Shown here: positions 1-12,200 of the stretch, piece by piece
Layout of the letters: every line of letters begins with the position of its first letter
Position numbering within the stretch: position 1 is the stretch's first letter
From: Bimastos eiseni
Taxonomy: Eukaryota > Annelida > Clitellata > Crassiclitellata > Lumbricidae
Direction of reading: 5' to 3'
DNA length: 64,000 nucleotides
Assembly: GCA_959347315.1 (NCBI GenBank)
Contig: OY365811.1
Location: 35,387,574 to 35,451,573 of the forward strand
Position numbers and translations under genes: made by a program
Notes under the pieces: generated by a model
The model's input: only the letters and a program-made list of their open reading frames with translations
Database searches by the model: none
Told to the model about the DNA's origin: nothing

Positions 1-234
1 CGTGTCACGTGTACTGTTAATTTTGAACAGAAAATAAGAAGCTGCAAAACTTATGGTTCAGAGTTTTGGTGAAAAACATGGCATCACCGCAAGCCGTGGC
101 TTTGAGCTTACTGAAAAGCTAACAGTTTGTAATCACAATATGTTAAAATGGTACAAATAACAACAAATAAAACAAATCACATGCATTTACAAAACAAAAA
201 AGAAATGTTCCTGGTCTGTTCAACTTGGCCGGGA
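1..234. other. 3' flank of GMCL1, no gene seen
   Basis: AT-rich sequence past the GMCL1 stop codon. I see no ORF, repeat or clear AATAAA signal on the minus strand, so the transcript end is not placed. Confidence 0.5.
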
Positions 235-1743
235 TCAGTAATTCATCGCCGTATTCATCGCCGTGTCATTCTGGTCAGAAGGGCCCAGTGAAGGCTGATG
301 GTCGTCGATTGCAGCAGCAACAAAGCTTGCAACTGGAATTTCAATAGGAGTTGTAGGCAGAGGGTTGTAGATGAGAAAGTTACAGCTGATGTAGAGGGGG
401 AAGGTGATCTTCGGGTCGACTTTAAGAATGCAGACCTCTTCATCCTTTCGTAAACTCAGGTGCTTAATGCCTGTCGTCTGCGTGACGGAAGGCTGGTCGT
501 CGGTGACACTCGAGGCAGTCGCCACGGTGAGTCGGTACATTAAGTGCCTTCTTGCCTGCTGTTGAACCACGCCGTGGCAGTTGGCTGAGGCGACGTTTCT
601 TTTCAAGAAAATGCGATGGCTCAAGCATGACACCAGGATGTCGACTCCATAATTAAATCCAGTCCATCGCCAGCAATACTGGCCTTCCTTGTCCAATTTC
701 CTCCCACAGCGCAGCGATCTATTTTCGAATGTCTCAACGTCTAAATCTTTCGGGCCGATGTCCTGGCCATTGTCGATCATCAGTAGTTGGTGCCACTGAC
801 GCTGGTAGCAATTCCGCACCCACACGATAGGCAGGACGCCATCAGTCTCGAGAATCTTGGCCGAAGAGAGGTCGGTCACAATGTACTCAATGCGAAGCTT
901 CGAGAATACTTGGACGTATGGCTCACCATCCTGGGATTCAAGAAATGAAGGCTTCCAGTTGGCCACCTGTAGTTTGATGAAAGTGTCGGTGTCTTGAATA
1001 AGGTCCTTCATGCTGCCCTCATAGCTGGGGTTTAGCTTGAGAAACAGCCACTTGCGGAGCATCGAGTAAACATCCATCTCAACCTGCAGAACGAACAGCT
1101 CACCACCCGCTACAAGTTTCACCATAAATTCTGGATTAATATCCTTCAGAAGCTGAACAGTAATGTTTGGCATGAGAGTAGTCTGCAAGTATTTGACGCA
1201 CATTTCGGGCACGTCTTTGGCTCCATACAAGAGACCTGCAGCATAGAAAACACACACTGTGCCCAGATCAATACTCTCGCGCATGACACCAGCACACTGC
1301 TGGAGCAGATCATCAAGGTTGAGTAGACTGGCAGCGGCAAGGAGACTAGCTACTGTACACGGGTCGATCACAATCTCGTCATGGTATAGAGACCCAAAGG
1401 CGATGCTCAGGGATTCTTCAGTGACAAAGTCATCTGGAATGTCCAGCTGTATGCGGTTCATCAGCGATTCTTTCCACGATCCGTTAAACATGCTACTAAA
1501 GAACCCAGACTGACATAAGTAGATCTTATGAAGCTTCCACTCGCGTCCAAGCGCACAGATGGTCACATCGCTGTTGTCACCTTTAACGAACAACGTCTGG
1601 TAGATGTATTCTGAAGTGGACTTAAGCTTCCGGCGTTTTGGGGTCCTTTGAACATCACTCTCGTCCGCGTCGTCCAGCTGGGCTTGGCTATTGCTCCGTT
1701 TTCTACCAGCTGCTGCGTTAGTATTCGACCAATAGTTGCCCAT
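235..1743 (-). CDS. GMCL1: Germ cell-less protein (GMCL1-like BTB protein), intronless
   Basis: A single uninterrupted 502-aa ORF, close to the length of animal GMCL1 proteins. Family knowledge: germ cell-less proteins are BTB substrate adaptors of the CUL3 ubiquitin ligase. In Drosophila, Gcl acts in primordial germ cell formation by removing the Torso receptor. Visible order: an N-terminus reading MGNYWS, which fits an N-myristoylation signal (Gly2, Ser6); a basic KRRKLK stretch at about residues 36-41, a likely nuclear signal; a BTB domain from about residue 46 to 160 with the family's YIYQTLF and GSWKES motifs; a BACK-like helical part; then the conserved C-terminal region with the RCGRKL and CWRWTGFN motifs. 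The ATG is the first in frame and gives the myristoylation context. It is divergent to importin-4. The lack of introns is odd beside a 29-exon neighbour and suggests a retrogene or intron loss. The identification is firm; function in this animal is inferred. Confidence 0.93.
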   Translation of the reverse strand: MGNYWSNTNAAAGRKRSNSQAQLDDADESDVQRTPKRRKLKSTSEYIYQTLFVKGDNSDVTICALGREWKLHKIYLCQSGFFSSMFNGSWKESLMNRIQLDIPDDFVTEESLSIAFGSLYHDEIVIDPCTVASLLAAASLLNLDDLLQQCAGVMRESIDLGTVCVFYAAGLLYGAKDVPEMCVKYLQTTLMPNITVQLLKDINPEFMVKLVAGGELFVLQVEMDVYSMLRKWLFLKLNPSYEGSMKDLIQDTDTFIKLQVANWKPSFLESQDGEPYVQVFSKLRIEYIVTDLSSAKILETDGVLPIVWVRNCYQRQWHQLLMIDNGQDIGPKDLDVETFENRSLRCGRKLDKEGQYCWRWTGFNYGVDILVSCLSHRIFLKRNVASANCHGVVQQQARRHLMYRLTVATASSVTDDQPSVTQTTGIKHLSLRKDEEVCILKVDPKITFPLYISCNFLIYNPLPTTPIEIPVASFVAAAIDDHQPSLGPSDQNDTAMNTAMNY

Positions 1744-2209
1744 AGTACTTCTATTGCAAACTATACTGGTGTAAATTATTTTTCAAGCATTGTCCGTGTA
1801 AGTTCATCGACAATATTTTGAATGAATTTCCAACGGCGACAACGTAAACTACAAACAATCGATTCTCTCTAACTGCGGGAATTCCTCGCGTGTACCGAAG
1901 ACGCATTTAACTATACTTCCATGCATTTAACAATGTTATAGAAGAATTTAAAAGCATAAATCTATTTTAATAATTATATTGTGATTATTTCAGCGCTATT
2001 GCACTGATTTTAAAAGTGTTATTTTTTAGTGTTTCGTTTCAAAAAACATTGACAGGCATAGGAAATATGATCACAGATCTATTTGCGAGTCGTTAATTCG
2101 TAATTTCCAAATTACTAAAGCGACATTCAGAACTTCAGAAGTTAAGCGTAGGGAACCAGCTTATTCACGAGCGCTGCTTGTGATTAATAATTATCGTTAT
2201 TGTTAACCC

Positions 2210-2268
2210 GACGTTTGTACAGCGCCCACAAAATAAAATTGATAGACAGAGGGTCAAGATCCATAGAG

Positions 2269-2270
<2 letters not shown>
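2210..2270 (+). repeat. Dispersed repeat fragment shared with 52,083-52,190
   Basis: The words ACAGCGCCCA and CAGAGGGTCAAGA occur here in the same order and orientation as at 52 kb, where an extra segment of about 55 bases separates them. This points to a transposon-derived family. Confidence 0.5.

Positions 2271-2299
<29 letters not shown>
2269..2299 (+). repeat. (TCAA)n microsatellite
   Basis: About 7.5 perfect TCAA units in the GMCL1-IPO4 intergenic region. Confidence 0.95.
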
Positions 2300-3298
2300 G
2301 CCAGTCAGGTAGGAGGGTGTTCTGTTTTGGAACAGCGAAAGAATTAGAGGAAAGAGGAGGATTCAGGAAGTGATTTGTGAAAAAGGCAATGTTTTCAATT
2401 TAAGTGAAGTACGGTAGGGCCGGTATATAGCAAAAGGTGAGGTTTTGATGAGTTCATAGGATGTATCAGATATATTTTGTCCTAATACCGTACATGGCGG
2501 GAGTTGAAATCACAAACCTCAAAATTAAGTAGTTTTTTGAATAGCTAGGTTTTTCACCGCCCTGTCACTGCAGAGTGCAGACTAGGCCTAGGCCCTACAC
2601 AGGCTACAGCATATATGCTAGCTTACATCATAATAATTCGAATTGGCTACAGTACGGTACATAACAACCAGTCAACTGAAAAGTAGGAAAATCTATAATT
2701 TGAACTTTTCGGTGTTTACGATTTTGTTAATAGTCTAAAAAGTTGGGCTTAAAAATTTTAATTCTGCAGCCCGGGTAATTGTTTAATTTGTTGGAAACTT
2801 AACATTTTGTGGAATTCAAAAGTAGGCCTAAAGGGTACTCGTGCCACAACTGAGGTGCTGGTTGCAGAGCATGAGATGAATAGTGACAGGGGACGGGCTG
2901 GTAAAATATAAGAACGATCGGACCTTGTGGCGCTTTGCAAGTATGGAGATTACGAATTACGAATTTACTATTGCTCAATTCCATGATTCATAATCATATC
3001 AAAGGAGCTAAATAAATGGTTAAATGAGCGTGTTTATTACCAATTTTGTGTATTAAAAAAATTGTAATTGTATTTGTACGATGCTTTCAAAGTTTAATTT
3101 TCTACATTTAGCTTTAAAACTTGGTAAAACATTAAATGCTTACAATTATTTTAAAAGTAAATCTTATTTTCGTCGTATTCTCGTGGTTCAACTGCTGCGA
3201 GGCTACTGTCGGAGTCCCTGAAGGAGCACGTGTTACAATTCCGGCGTAATTCTGAGGTGTTGGTTTGTTTGGAGTCATTTTTGTTTTTAACTGAAAAT

Positions 3299-6200
3299 AT
3301 GGCGGATCAGTTGGAACGGACACTGCAGAAACTTCTCGTCCCAGATAATGATACGATTCAGCAGGTAATTTGAAGTTGCAGTCTGAATCTGTGGGGTTTT
3401 GTAATATCGCGCCTGTCATGTCGATTTAGAAACCGCGTGGATCGTTCTTCGCATGCAGTCCCCTACCAGAAAATAAGCGTTTCTGTTGAGTGAATTTTCA
3501 CGACCGAACAAACCCATGATTAGTACTTTCAATGAATAGTTGATGTTAAATCAAGCTAATCTCATTTTATAAATTCTCTCCATTGTCTGAATAATTTTAT
3601 TTTGATGGCAAGACTTGGAAATGTAGTCGACTGTAACGCGTAGATTGCGAGGTCGATTTATTTTGGACGTTTATTTTGCAGGTACATCGAGCTCGACCTG
3701 ATGTCACAATTACTCAGTACCATTTTCCCCCCAGTTGTATGGTCGTATGTGCGCCTCTGAATTTGGGAAGGGGAAATATCAAATGCTATTGTATTGCATT
3801 AAAAAATTTGTGACAACAGATCACAAAGTTTAATGCTTAGTTTTAGGGCCTCATACTGAACAAGAAGTGTTCTCAGAAAATTCAGAATTCCTACCAGTTA
3901 CCCAGAGGCACGTTTACAGAAAATGGGGCCCTAGGTGCAAACAGTTTTGGGGCCTTTCTGAATTTGTACATTTGACCATAAATGATGTCACGCACCTAAG
4001 GGAGGGGCATGCATCTGTGACGAAGGGGAGGAGAGTCTGAGATATGTGACATCATGTCATCACATCAAACATCAAAATACGCAACTTTATTTTAAAATTT
4101 CACTCAATTAGACAAGTTCCACTTAAATAACAGTAATTGCTACCACAATTTAACGATACTGATTGTAATTATGTTTATTGTATTCTTGATTATTGGAGTG
4201 TTTACATTTTGCTCTTGGTGTCACTTTTGGAATTTTGGAAGTGTAACACACAAGCAGAAATCAATAATTAAGCCTAAATGCATCAGGCCACAGAGTCACT
4301 ACACATCAGCACCTTGATCTGATGCATGTATCGTAAACGAAGAAATAGATAGAGTGTAAACTGGATAGACAAAGAAGAACTGGATCTGAATGGAATATTC
4401 ACTCCACAGGATGGAGAGATCCAATCTCTCCCTATTTATTCTATGAAGGAGAATTTTCATTCGTCATGGAGAACGGAGAAGCATAAATTCTGGATTGTTT
4501 CGGGTTATTGTTATTAAACGTTTAAAAATTGATTCTACTAGAGCTTGTCATTTCGTGGAATGTTAATGGTTGTAATAACTATACACTCACCACTTTCTTG
4601 GCTCTACCATATGGGTTCAAGTATTTGTAGGCTTATAGTTATAGTAAGGCCCTACTTTAGTGGATAATTTTTAAGAAAATATTGATTTAGCATTCTGGAC
4701 ATTTGATGTTTCAGGGAGCATGCAAAGCTTTGTGACATAATATTTTAGTGGAACATGACTTTGTGTCGACTTGTGACAATGGGTAGAGTAGGGTAGGGGG
4801 AGTCAATAATCGTCCTAAATAAATTGCCTGATGTAATTTATGAGACTTTGGTGCTGCATAACCTATCATATGCAAAACCCCACAAAGTTGAACTGGAAGC
4901 CATTTTTGTTATTTACTCTAATTATGATTAGTTATAGAATAAACTCGAAAAGAATTTAAGGTTATTTGATTTCAATATGAAAACCATAAGAATATTTATG
5001 AGACCACTTCTGGAAGCGAAGAGGCTCATAACATTACCAATACAGCTAACTGAGCCAATTGATATTGAAATTAACAAATCAATTATGAATTACCGCAATA
5101 CACTTGTCATGTGAATGCTTAGCTGCAAAAATAGAGAAAAATTACTCTTAAAATTATTCAAACGTGAGATGTTATTTTTTATGAAAGTCTTCATTCATTT
5201 GGGGCTCCTGAGATGTTATTTTGTGTGAAATGTTTTCATTCATTTGGGGCCCCTGAGATGTTATTTTGTATGAAATGTTTTAATTTATTTGGGCCCCTGA
5301 GATGTTATTTTATTATGAAATATTTTCATTCATTTGGGGTCCCCTGAGATGTAAATTTGTATGAAATGTTTTCATTCATTTGGGGCCCCTGAGATGTTAT
5401 TTTTGTAATAAAATGTATTTATTCATTTGATTCCCTAGATTTGGGGACCAGAGGTTTTCCATATGTCTAAACACAAAATTTGTCATGATGCCTAACATGA
5501 TCCTAAATGTGATCGAAGTTCAACAGCGGAAGATTTATTTATTCATTTAAACCACAAGGGCTGCCCTCTGAAGGCTCTTTTGACTTATTAAAGCAAGGTT
5601 TTCCCATTTCTGGCAGTTAAAAAGTGAAGTAAAATGACTGGAAGAGTCTTCTACTTCTTTTGAAACATAGCCTTGGAGTCTACTAAAAGCTGCATTCTCT
5701 GCAAGTTTCAATCAAGATCATACAGAGTACAAAACATGGTAGTCGTTCGTTTTTGCATATTTTGCCATGTTCAGACGATATTTATTTGCATTGAGGAAAA
5801 ATGGACTGGCTCATTCAGAGTTTGATGTTTGTTGTTGTATAGGCAACGGCTGAAGTGAAGCGCATGCTTCAGGATCCAGTTTGCATCCCACTGCTTTGTC
5901 AGGTGCTTAGCACCTCACCTCAACCTCAGGTACGATAACCTCAAAACAGGGGTTAAACATAAATCTATTCTGTTTAAACAAAGTTTCTCCTTGTCAGTTT
6001 TTTAAATTTTCTTTAAAGTCGTGCTTTGCAAACTTTCATTTATTAATCATTTGCGTCCCGATACATCTGTACATTTGTAATCAGACATTTGTTTAGCACA
6101 GGTCTAAATCAGCAAGTGCCTGTGCTTGGGCCAGAGAGCAGAAAATTCTTGAGGCATCTCCGGAACTAGTGAGGTGAGAGGGCTAGTAATTCCTGGTGCA

Positions 6201-9200
6201 GGGACTGGGAGACAGCTTCAAGCGGAGCAGTCAGCATGCAAAGCTCCTGGATATGCTAAATAAACAGAAGTACACAAGCAGAAGATGGCAAGGATGCGAG
6301 ACATCTTCAGTATCAAAGGTGATACTGAAGACTCGCCGTAGCATTATTATGTATTGGCTTGGCTATTGCGGACTTGATTTGATATGGTGCCGGTGAATAA
6401 GCTGGTCTCCCTGATGTGTCTATGGAATCTAAACAGATGTGTCTTAACATAAGATGAAATCATATCTTGGTCAGAGCTCAAAGAGATAGGGGGCCATCCA
6501 CTCTGATTGATCCCGGAAATCATAAAACACTTCTCGACTTGTTTCTTCGATGATGATTCTATGTATTTGCAACTCTGGTGACTGTTTGTTTCCATCAAAG
6601 GTTCGACAGTATGCGGCGGTTCTTCTCCGGAGAAAAGTTCTCAAAGCGAAGCAGTGGAGCGCTGTTCCCGCAGAGATCAGTCAGAAGTAAGAATTGCTAG
6701 CAGGCTTGCATGTCTGGCATGAGACCACAGTAGTTGTGCTTTGTTGCTAGACAGTACATGTCTGTGCACCGAGTGGCTGCTCCTTCGTGCCATGTAGTAC
6801 TTTTGTGTGATGGTTTTCAACTGTGGTTCAGTGAAGTCCTTAGGTACCTCTGGCATTGGCCGGGAGTTACGGCTCAGTTCAATATAAAATTAACAAAACT
6901 AACTGAATTCAGAACAGAATTAGCAATAAGCTGAACTCTTTACAACTTTCAAGCATTATTTTAATATTAGAATTTGCAGTAATATTTATTTCTTGAAAAA
7001 AATGATATTGGTCGGGTGAAATGCACTGGGTCCCATGAGCTGATGAGTGCTTTTTTAAGGTTTCGTCACTGCAAAAAGGCTGAAGACCGCTGCTTTTTGT
7101 GAGTGTTGAAATTAAAGAAATGGAGTTAACCAAAAAAAAATCAGTTGATGAGCTTAAAATTTTTTTTATTGCACTATTAGATGACGTGACAACTTACTTG
7201 ACAACTATCGCATGGCTACATTGTTATTTGATGGTGCTTCACACATTAAATAATCAATATTCTTACATTTTTCTGCTGTTTTACAGCATTCGCCAGAATA
7301 TTCTTCAGGTTCTGATCAGCGAGCCAGAGTAAGTATATTCCTTTTTGCTTCTTGTTTCAGTTGCTCTAACTGCTTTGTTAAAACATATCCAGTTATAAGA
7401 AGAATTTTGATTATTAATAATAAGCTTGAGCAACTAATTAATTATCAATAATCTCTACTAATTGATTTATTTATGGTTAAGTTTGTGATCTAAATTATAG
7501 AAAGACTGTTCGCAAATCGCTGACGCAGTTGGTAGCAACAGTTGGCAAACACGAACTTCCATCGAACCGTTGGCCGGAGTTGTTCCAGTTTCTGAATCTC
7601 TACATCCAGAGCAATGATGCAGTTCACAAAGAGGTCAGTAAACATGCCAATGAGATAGTTACTAGGATTGTGCTAATTTTGTCATAACTGGATTTGTTGT
7701 TGGTATTTGCCTTATGCTGCCATACTCAGTATTTCAATCTTGGTGTGTTTAGCTTGTGTGCAGTGCATTTAATATAGGGGCCATGCCCATTGAAGATAAC
7801 GGCTGGTGAGGTTTAGATCTGTGTTGATTTGACATTGTGAGCCTGGGATTTAGTATAGATCTTTATTCTACTAAATTACTCTAAATAAAACTCCTGTAAT
7901 ATGAACCTATATTGCATTGTTTTTCTTTAGTATTAATCTTTATTGCACTAAAGCATCTAATATAGATATTTATTGCGCTAAATTTCTTGAGTATAAGTCT
8001 TTATTGCATTAGTATAAATCATTATATTAATTTGGTATAATCTTCATCGAATTGGATTACTGACATAATCTAAAGTTCATTGCATTTGACTCCTTTACGC
8101 TGCGTACGGTTGATTATTATAATTATTAGATGATATTATGTCCTGTTTTCAATGTTTAGATTGGAATGTCTGTGTTGAATGCGCTGTCATCCTGTGCTTC
8201 TGAGCAGCTGAAGCCCCACATGCGTCCGTTGCTCACCCTATGTTCAAATGCACTCGACGATCAACAGAATCTCGCCGTCATACACAACGCCATCATGTAT
8301 GTTGAAATGAATTCCCTCCAACTGTAGGAAATGTACAATAACCTGATTGTCTGTTATGTTCAATTGTCCAGTGCATGAAATTTCATCTTAAAAATTACTT
8401 TTTATGGGATATTTTGAATAACCTGTTGGTCTGTCATGATTACACCCTCAGTTGTCTTTTCAAGAAAATAGCATTTCAATAAATTACTCTCTATATATAT
8501 ATATATTGTCCAGTGCACGAAATTTCATCTTTAAAAATGACTTTTGCTGTGTTATATAAATGTAAATTTGTGTATTTGTTTTTTTTTAGTACGCTGATGA
8601 ATGTAATTCCATCGATTGGAACAGAATACCTGGTACATAACTGTTTCTAAATTGTCTTTTGGGCTGCTTAGGTGAAATCGAGCCATAGGGTCGCACATTT
8701 TGACATTTAGGGTTTGGGTTACTCTGTATATCTGTGATGATACTTACTCTATCTGAAGTGGAGAAACTCTAAATATCTATAATAACAGGAAGTACAAATC
8801 CCTGCCAGGAAATGTTGCTATATTACCATTGCAGTTGATAGATTTTTTTAATTGGATTGAGTGGTAGATAGGAGTGTTGACATGCAAACAAGAAGGTATT
8901 TTTAATATGAAGTTGTACTGACCAACAGCGCATTGCAGTCGTCTGGAAAATGCAAGTTAAGTCAGTGGTGGTCATTATTTTGGTCATCATTGTCATAGTA
9001 ATGAAGTGTGTACTTATTTGGCTTGTGGTTATGGTGGTGCTGGTAGCAATGATAGTGATACTGGTGGTAGTGTTTTCAGTAATGGTTAAGGGTTATGGTG
9101 ATGATGGTAAATTAATAGATATTTTAAATGGCTTGATTGTGACATTTTGAAATACAGCTGTTTTCGGTTAATTGATTGATTTTCCATTTTAGAAACCATA

Positions 9201-12200
9201 CCAGGCACTAATTCCGAAGGTGATGGCTGGGATAAAGCACTTGATATCTGCGGATCCAGTAGGTTTTCTATTTTCTTGCTCAAACGCTTATTTGACTCAT
9301 TTCATGTTACATTATATGGTTGAGTGGTGTAGGACTCGCCTGCATTATATGCAGCTATCTAGAAATTAATTTAGCATCTCTCAGGTGTGACTATGCCAAA
9401 ATGTTGTCTCATTGGCCATGCAATTAGAATTTGGCATTGCATGAATGATAACAAAAGAATGATTATAAATATGAACTTAATTTGAAAACGAATGTGCTTT
9501 TAAATGCTGGTTGTTGAAATCAGTGTCTGATGTTCAGGTGATTTGGTAGTAATAAATTAGTCAAATATTTATCAATCAAATTTTTATCAATCAAATTTTT
9601 ATTGAACCGAGGCAAACAGTCAAACGGTAGCAGAATGACGAAGTAATATTACTGGAGATTTACTAGGAACAGTTGGGAAGAAATCCCTGTGGTACCGAAG
9701 TCCAGATAGAGGGGTACCCATTATGGGGTGAGTGAAAGCGGTGGGACGATAATACAGTCTGTTGCAGAGAATGTAATGTTTTGGCTTCTATTGCTCTGCG
9801 ATCATAATGCTCAAGATTTCCATTGGTCTAATAAATATGACTTCAGCTGCTAGTAGAAAGCAGCCTGAGAGGCATCCTTGGATATGAGGTGTTTGCAACT
9901 TCATTTTCTCAGCCTTGGCATATGATGTCGGGTGGCCACTCCTCTTTCTTGTCATCTCATCCTCACTCTGATAATATCCAATCTGAGTACCAAATATTGC
10001 TGAGGGAACTGGGTGCATGTAGAGCAGAAATCTCTACACAAATTGCTGGTCTGGTGTTGACGTGCTGTTGGCAGTCTAGCATTCAAACCACTAGACCATT
10101 GTGCAATTCCTGCTAGGGACCCTTGATGCTTTGATATTAATATGAAAATGAATTGAACTGCAGTATTCGATTTGAAAATCACGTCATGCTTTAAAGCATT
10201 TTCGATTCACGACGAAATGTGTTGTTGGGCTTTTGCACGCTTTGTTCTTAACTAATTGTTTAATTACTTACTGCTTGTGGATTGGTTGTTTAATTGTTAT
10301 GTGCAATACATCACATGTCAACACTTAACTCGTTAGCAGCTGCAAGGTGGTGTAAAAGTTCTAATATTGACGGATGAATGCATTATTCCAAGCTTGCTGT
10401 GTACATCTGTGCTATCTAGTACACATCAGGATTTCATTGATTTGATTTGATTTCAAACCTTTGCCCTCAATATGATTCGAGATGAGATTCTGCTAAAAAT
10501 TTGTGATTCACATGTCTGTTGTTCAGGAGCTGGCGGTTGAGTCTTTGGAGATGTTGGATGAGCTGACGATGTGTGAAGTGACCATACTCACACCCTTTGT
10601 CAAACAGATCATCCAATTTGCTTTGGAGGTGTGTTGATTCGGTTTTGTGCCAAGTATTATTGTTGTATTGAGTTAGTCGTGATTTTTAATATTATTTACT
10701 TGTAATTTTAAATAAAGGTTCACCTTCTGAGAAGAAAAGTTGTGATTCTAGCATGTTCATAAAAAGAATAATTTTAGGTTGCTTTGCTGAAATATCACAC
10801 CATTTTGTGTTTCTAAATGTTTTAAGTGAATCCAATAAGCATTAAGCATATGAATTACTTCACAAGCAATTCTGTGAATTTCTCTCCTCATGCAAACAAG
10901 TTTAGGTTACAGAAATTATGCCAAAGCAAAGCATGTTGCAAAAGTAGAGTTAATCTCTATTGATATCAGTAAATCTTTCTTTAAAACGAGGTTGCTGTTG
11001 CTTGTAGCTAACTTAAATTGACCATTTCTTCTCTCTTTGATGAATCAGTGAATTGTACGTATGTACGTGTGGATTGTACGTAATTACGAATGTCTGCTTT
11101 CATATATAGATATGTATGTATCAATCTTAGGCACCGTTTGAGTCATGAAGGTTCTGTGCTGTCACTGGTGTTGATTGAGTGTATGTGATAAATTTAATAC
11201 TTGTTCTGTTGTTTAGGTTGCGTCCAGCAAAGAAGTAGATGCAACCGTGCGTATGAAAGCTTTGTCGTTTGTGTGTACCATTGCAAAACAGAAGAAGAAG
11301 GTAATCACCTAGTGTAATGACCTTTTGCAAGGTTGAAATTTTCTTGGCTCATAAATAAGTAAATATGTACTTTATTGAACCGACTGCAAACGCACTTTTC
11401 GTTTCTTCAGTTGCTGAAAACCATTCTGTTCTGCGCTGGTTCAGGAGCATTTCTGTCAAGTTTCTTTAAAAGAAGCACTTGTAAATATGCATTTGTTATC
11501 ACAGGAAATTACCTTTCAACATGGAGATTCCCTGTTACCTTATTTTCAGGTGTTTTTGGCACCCATTTATGTGATCTTCCATTTGCTCTTCATTGCATGA
11601 TGCTTATGCACATGTCCTTGAACTTTTAAAAATTGTATTGTGATTTTATTCCTTTAATGACAAGAGTTTACTAAAAGTGACTGGGAAATCTTTGTCATTA
11701 AGGGCTTCAGCAAATTTAACAAAACTCCACATGCTGCAAATGTTTATTTCGTGCAGCGTGGATTCACTTGGATTTCTTTGCTAAACTTGTATAATTGGTT
11801 TCTATCTTTTTTAAGGCAATTGTGAAGCAGAACCTTGTTCAGCCAATTCTGTCGGCTGTTTTCCCCATTCTGTGCGACGCATCAGCAGAGGAGGAGACGG
11901 ATGACGACGATGATGAAGAGGTCGTTGCTAAGACACCATCGTCAGTTGCTGCTCAGGTTCACCTGCATTCATTAGCATTTCTTTATGTTGCTTTTGTTGT
12001 TTTTAATTTATATTACATTATGTGTAATTTAGCTTATGTACCTCACAGTTTATATAACGTTCCATGTTGGGAGTCTCTTGACAGATCTATAATCCTGGCT
12101 GGAATGCAAAGTTTAATTTAAGATGTTTTTTAGCCTCTTTGTTTGTTGTAATAATAAAATGTCAAAGAAGAAAACAACCAGTTCCTATGAAGCTAGTCCT

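Larger units (their letters stand above)
1744..3298. promoter_or_regulatory. Divergent intergenic region GMCL1 / IPO4
   Basis: The two genes are head-to-head, so this 1.55 kb must hold both 5' regions. I see no TATA box at a telling position and no coding potential. It contains a (TCAA)n microsatellite and one copy of a dispersed repeat. A shared bidirectional promoter is possible but the spacing is rather large for one. Confidence 0.4.

Noticed and set aside
5166..5435. CRISPR-like array
   Set aside because: Units are contiguous tandem repeats without unique spacers, and the genome is animal.
6304..6331. microRNA precursor
   Set aside because: The stem is only 12 bp and the flanks do not extend it.
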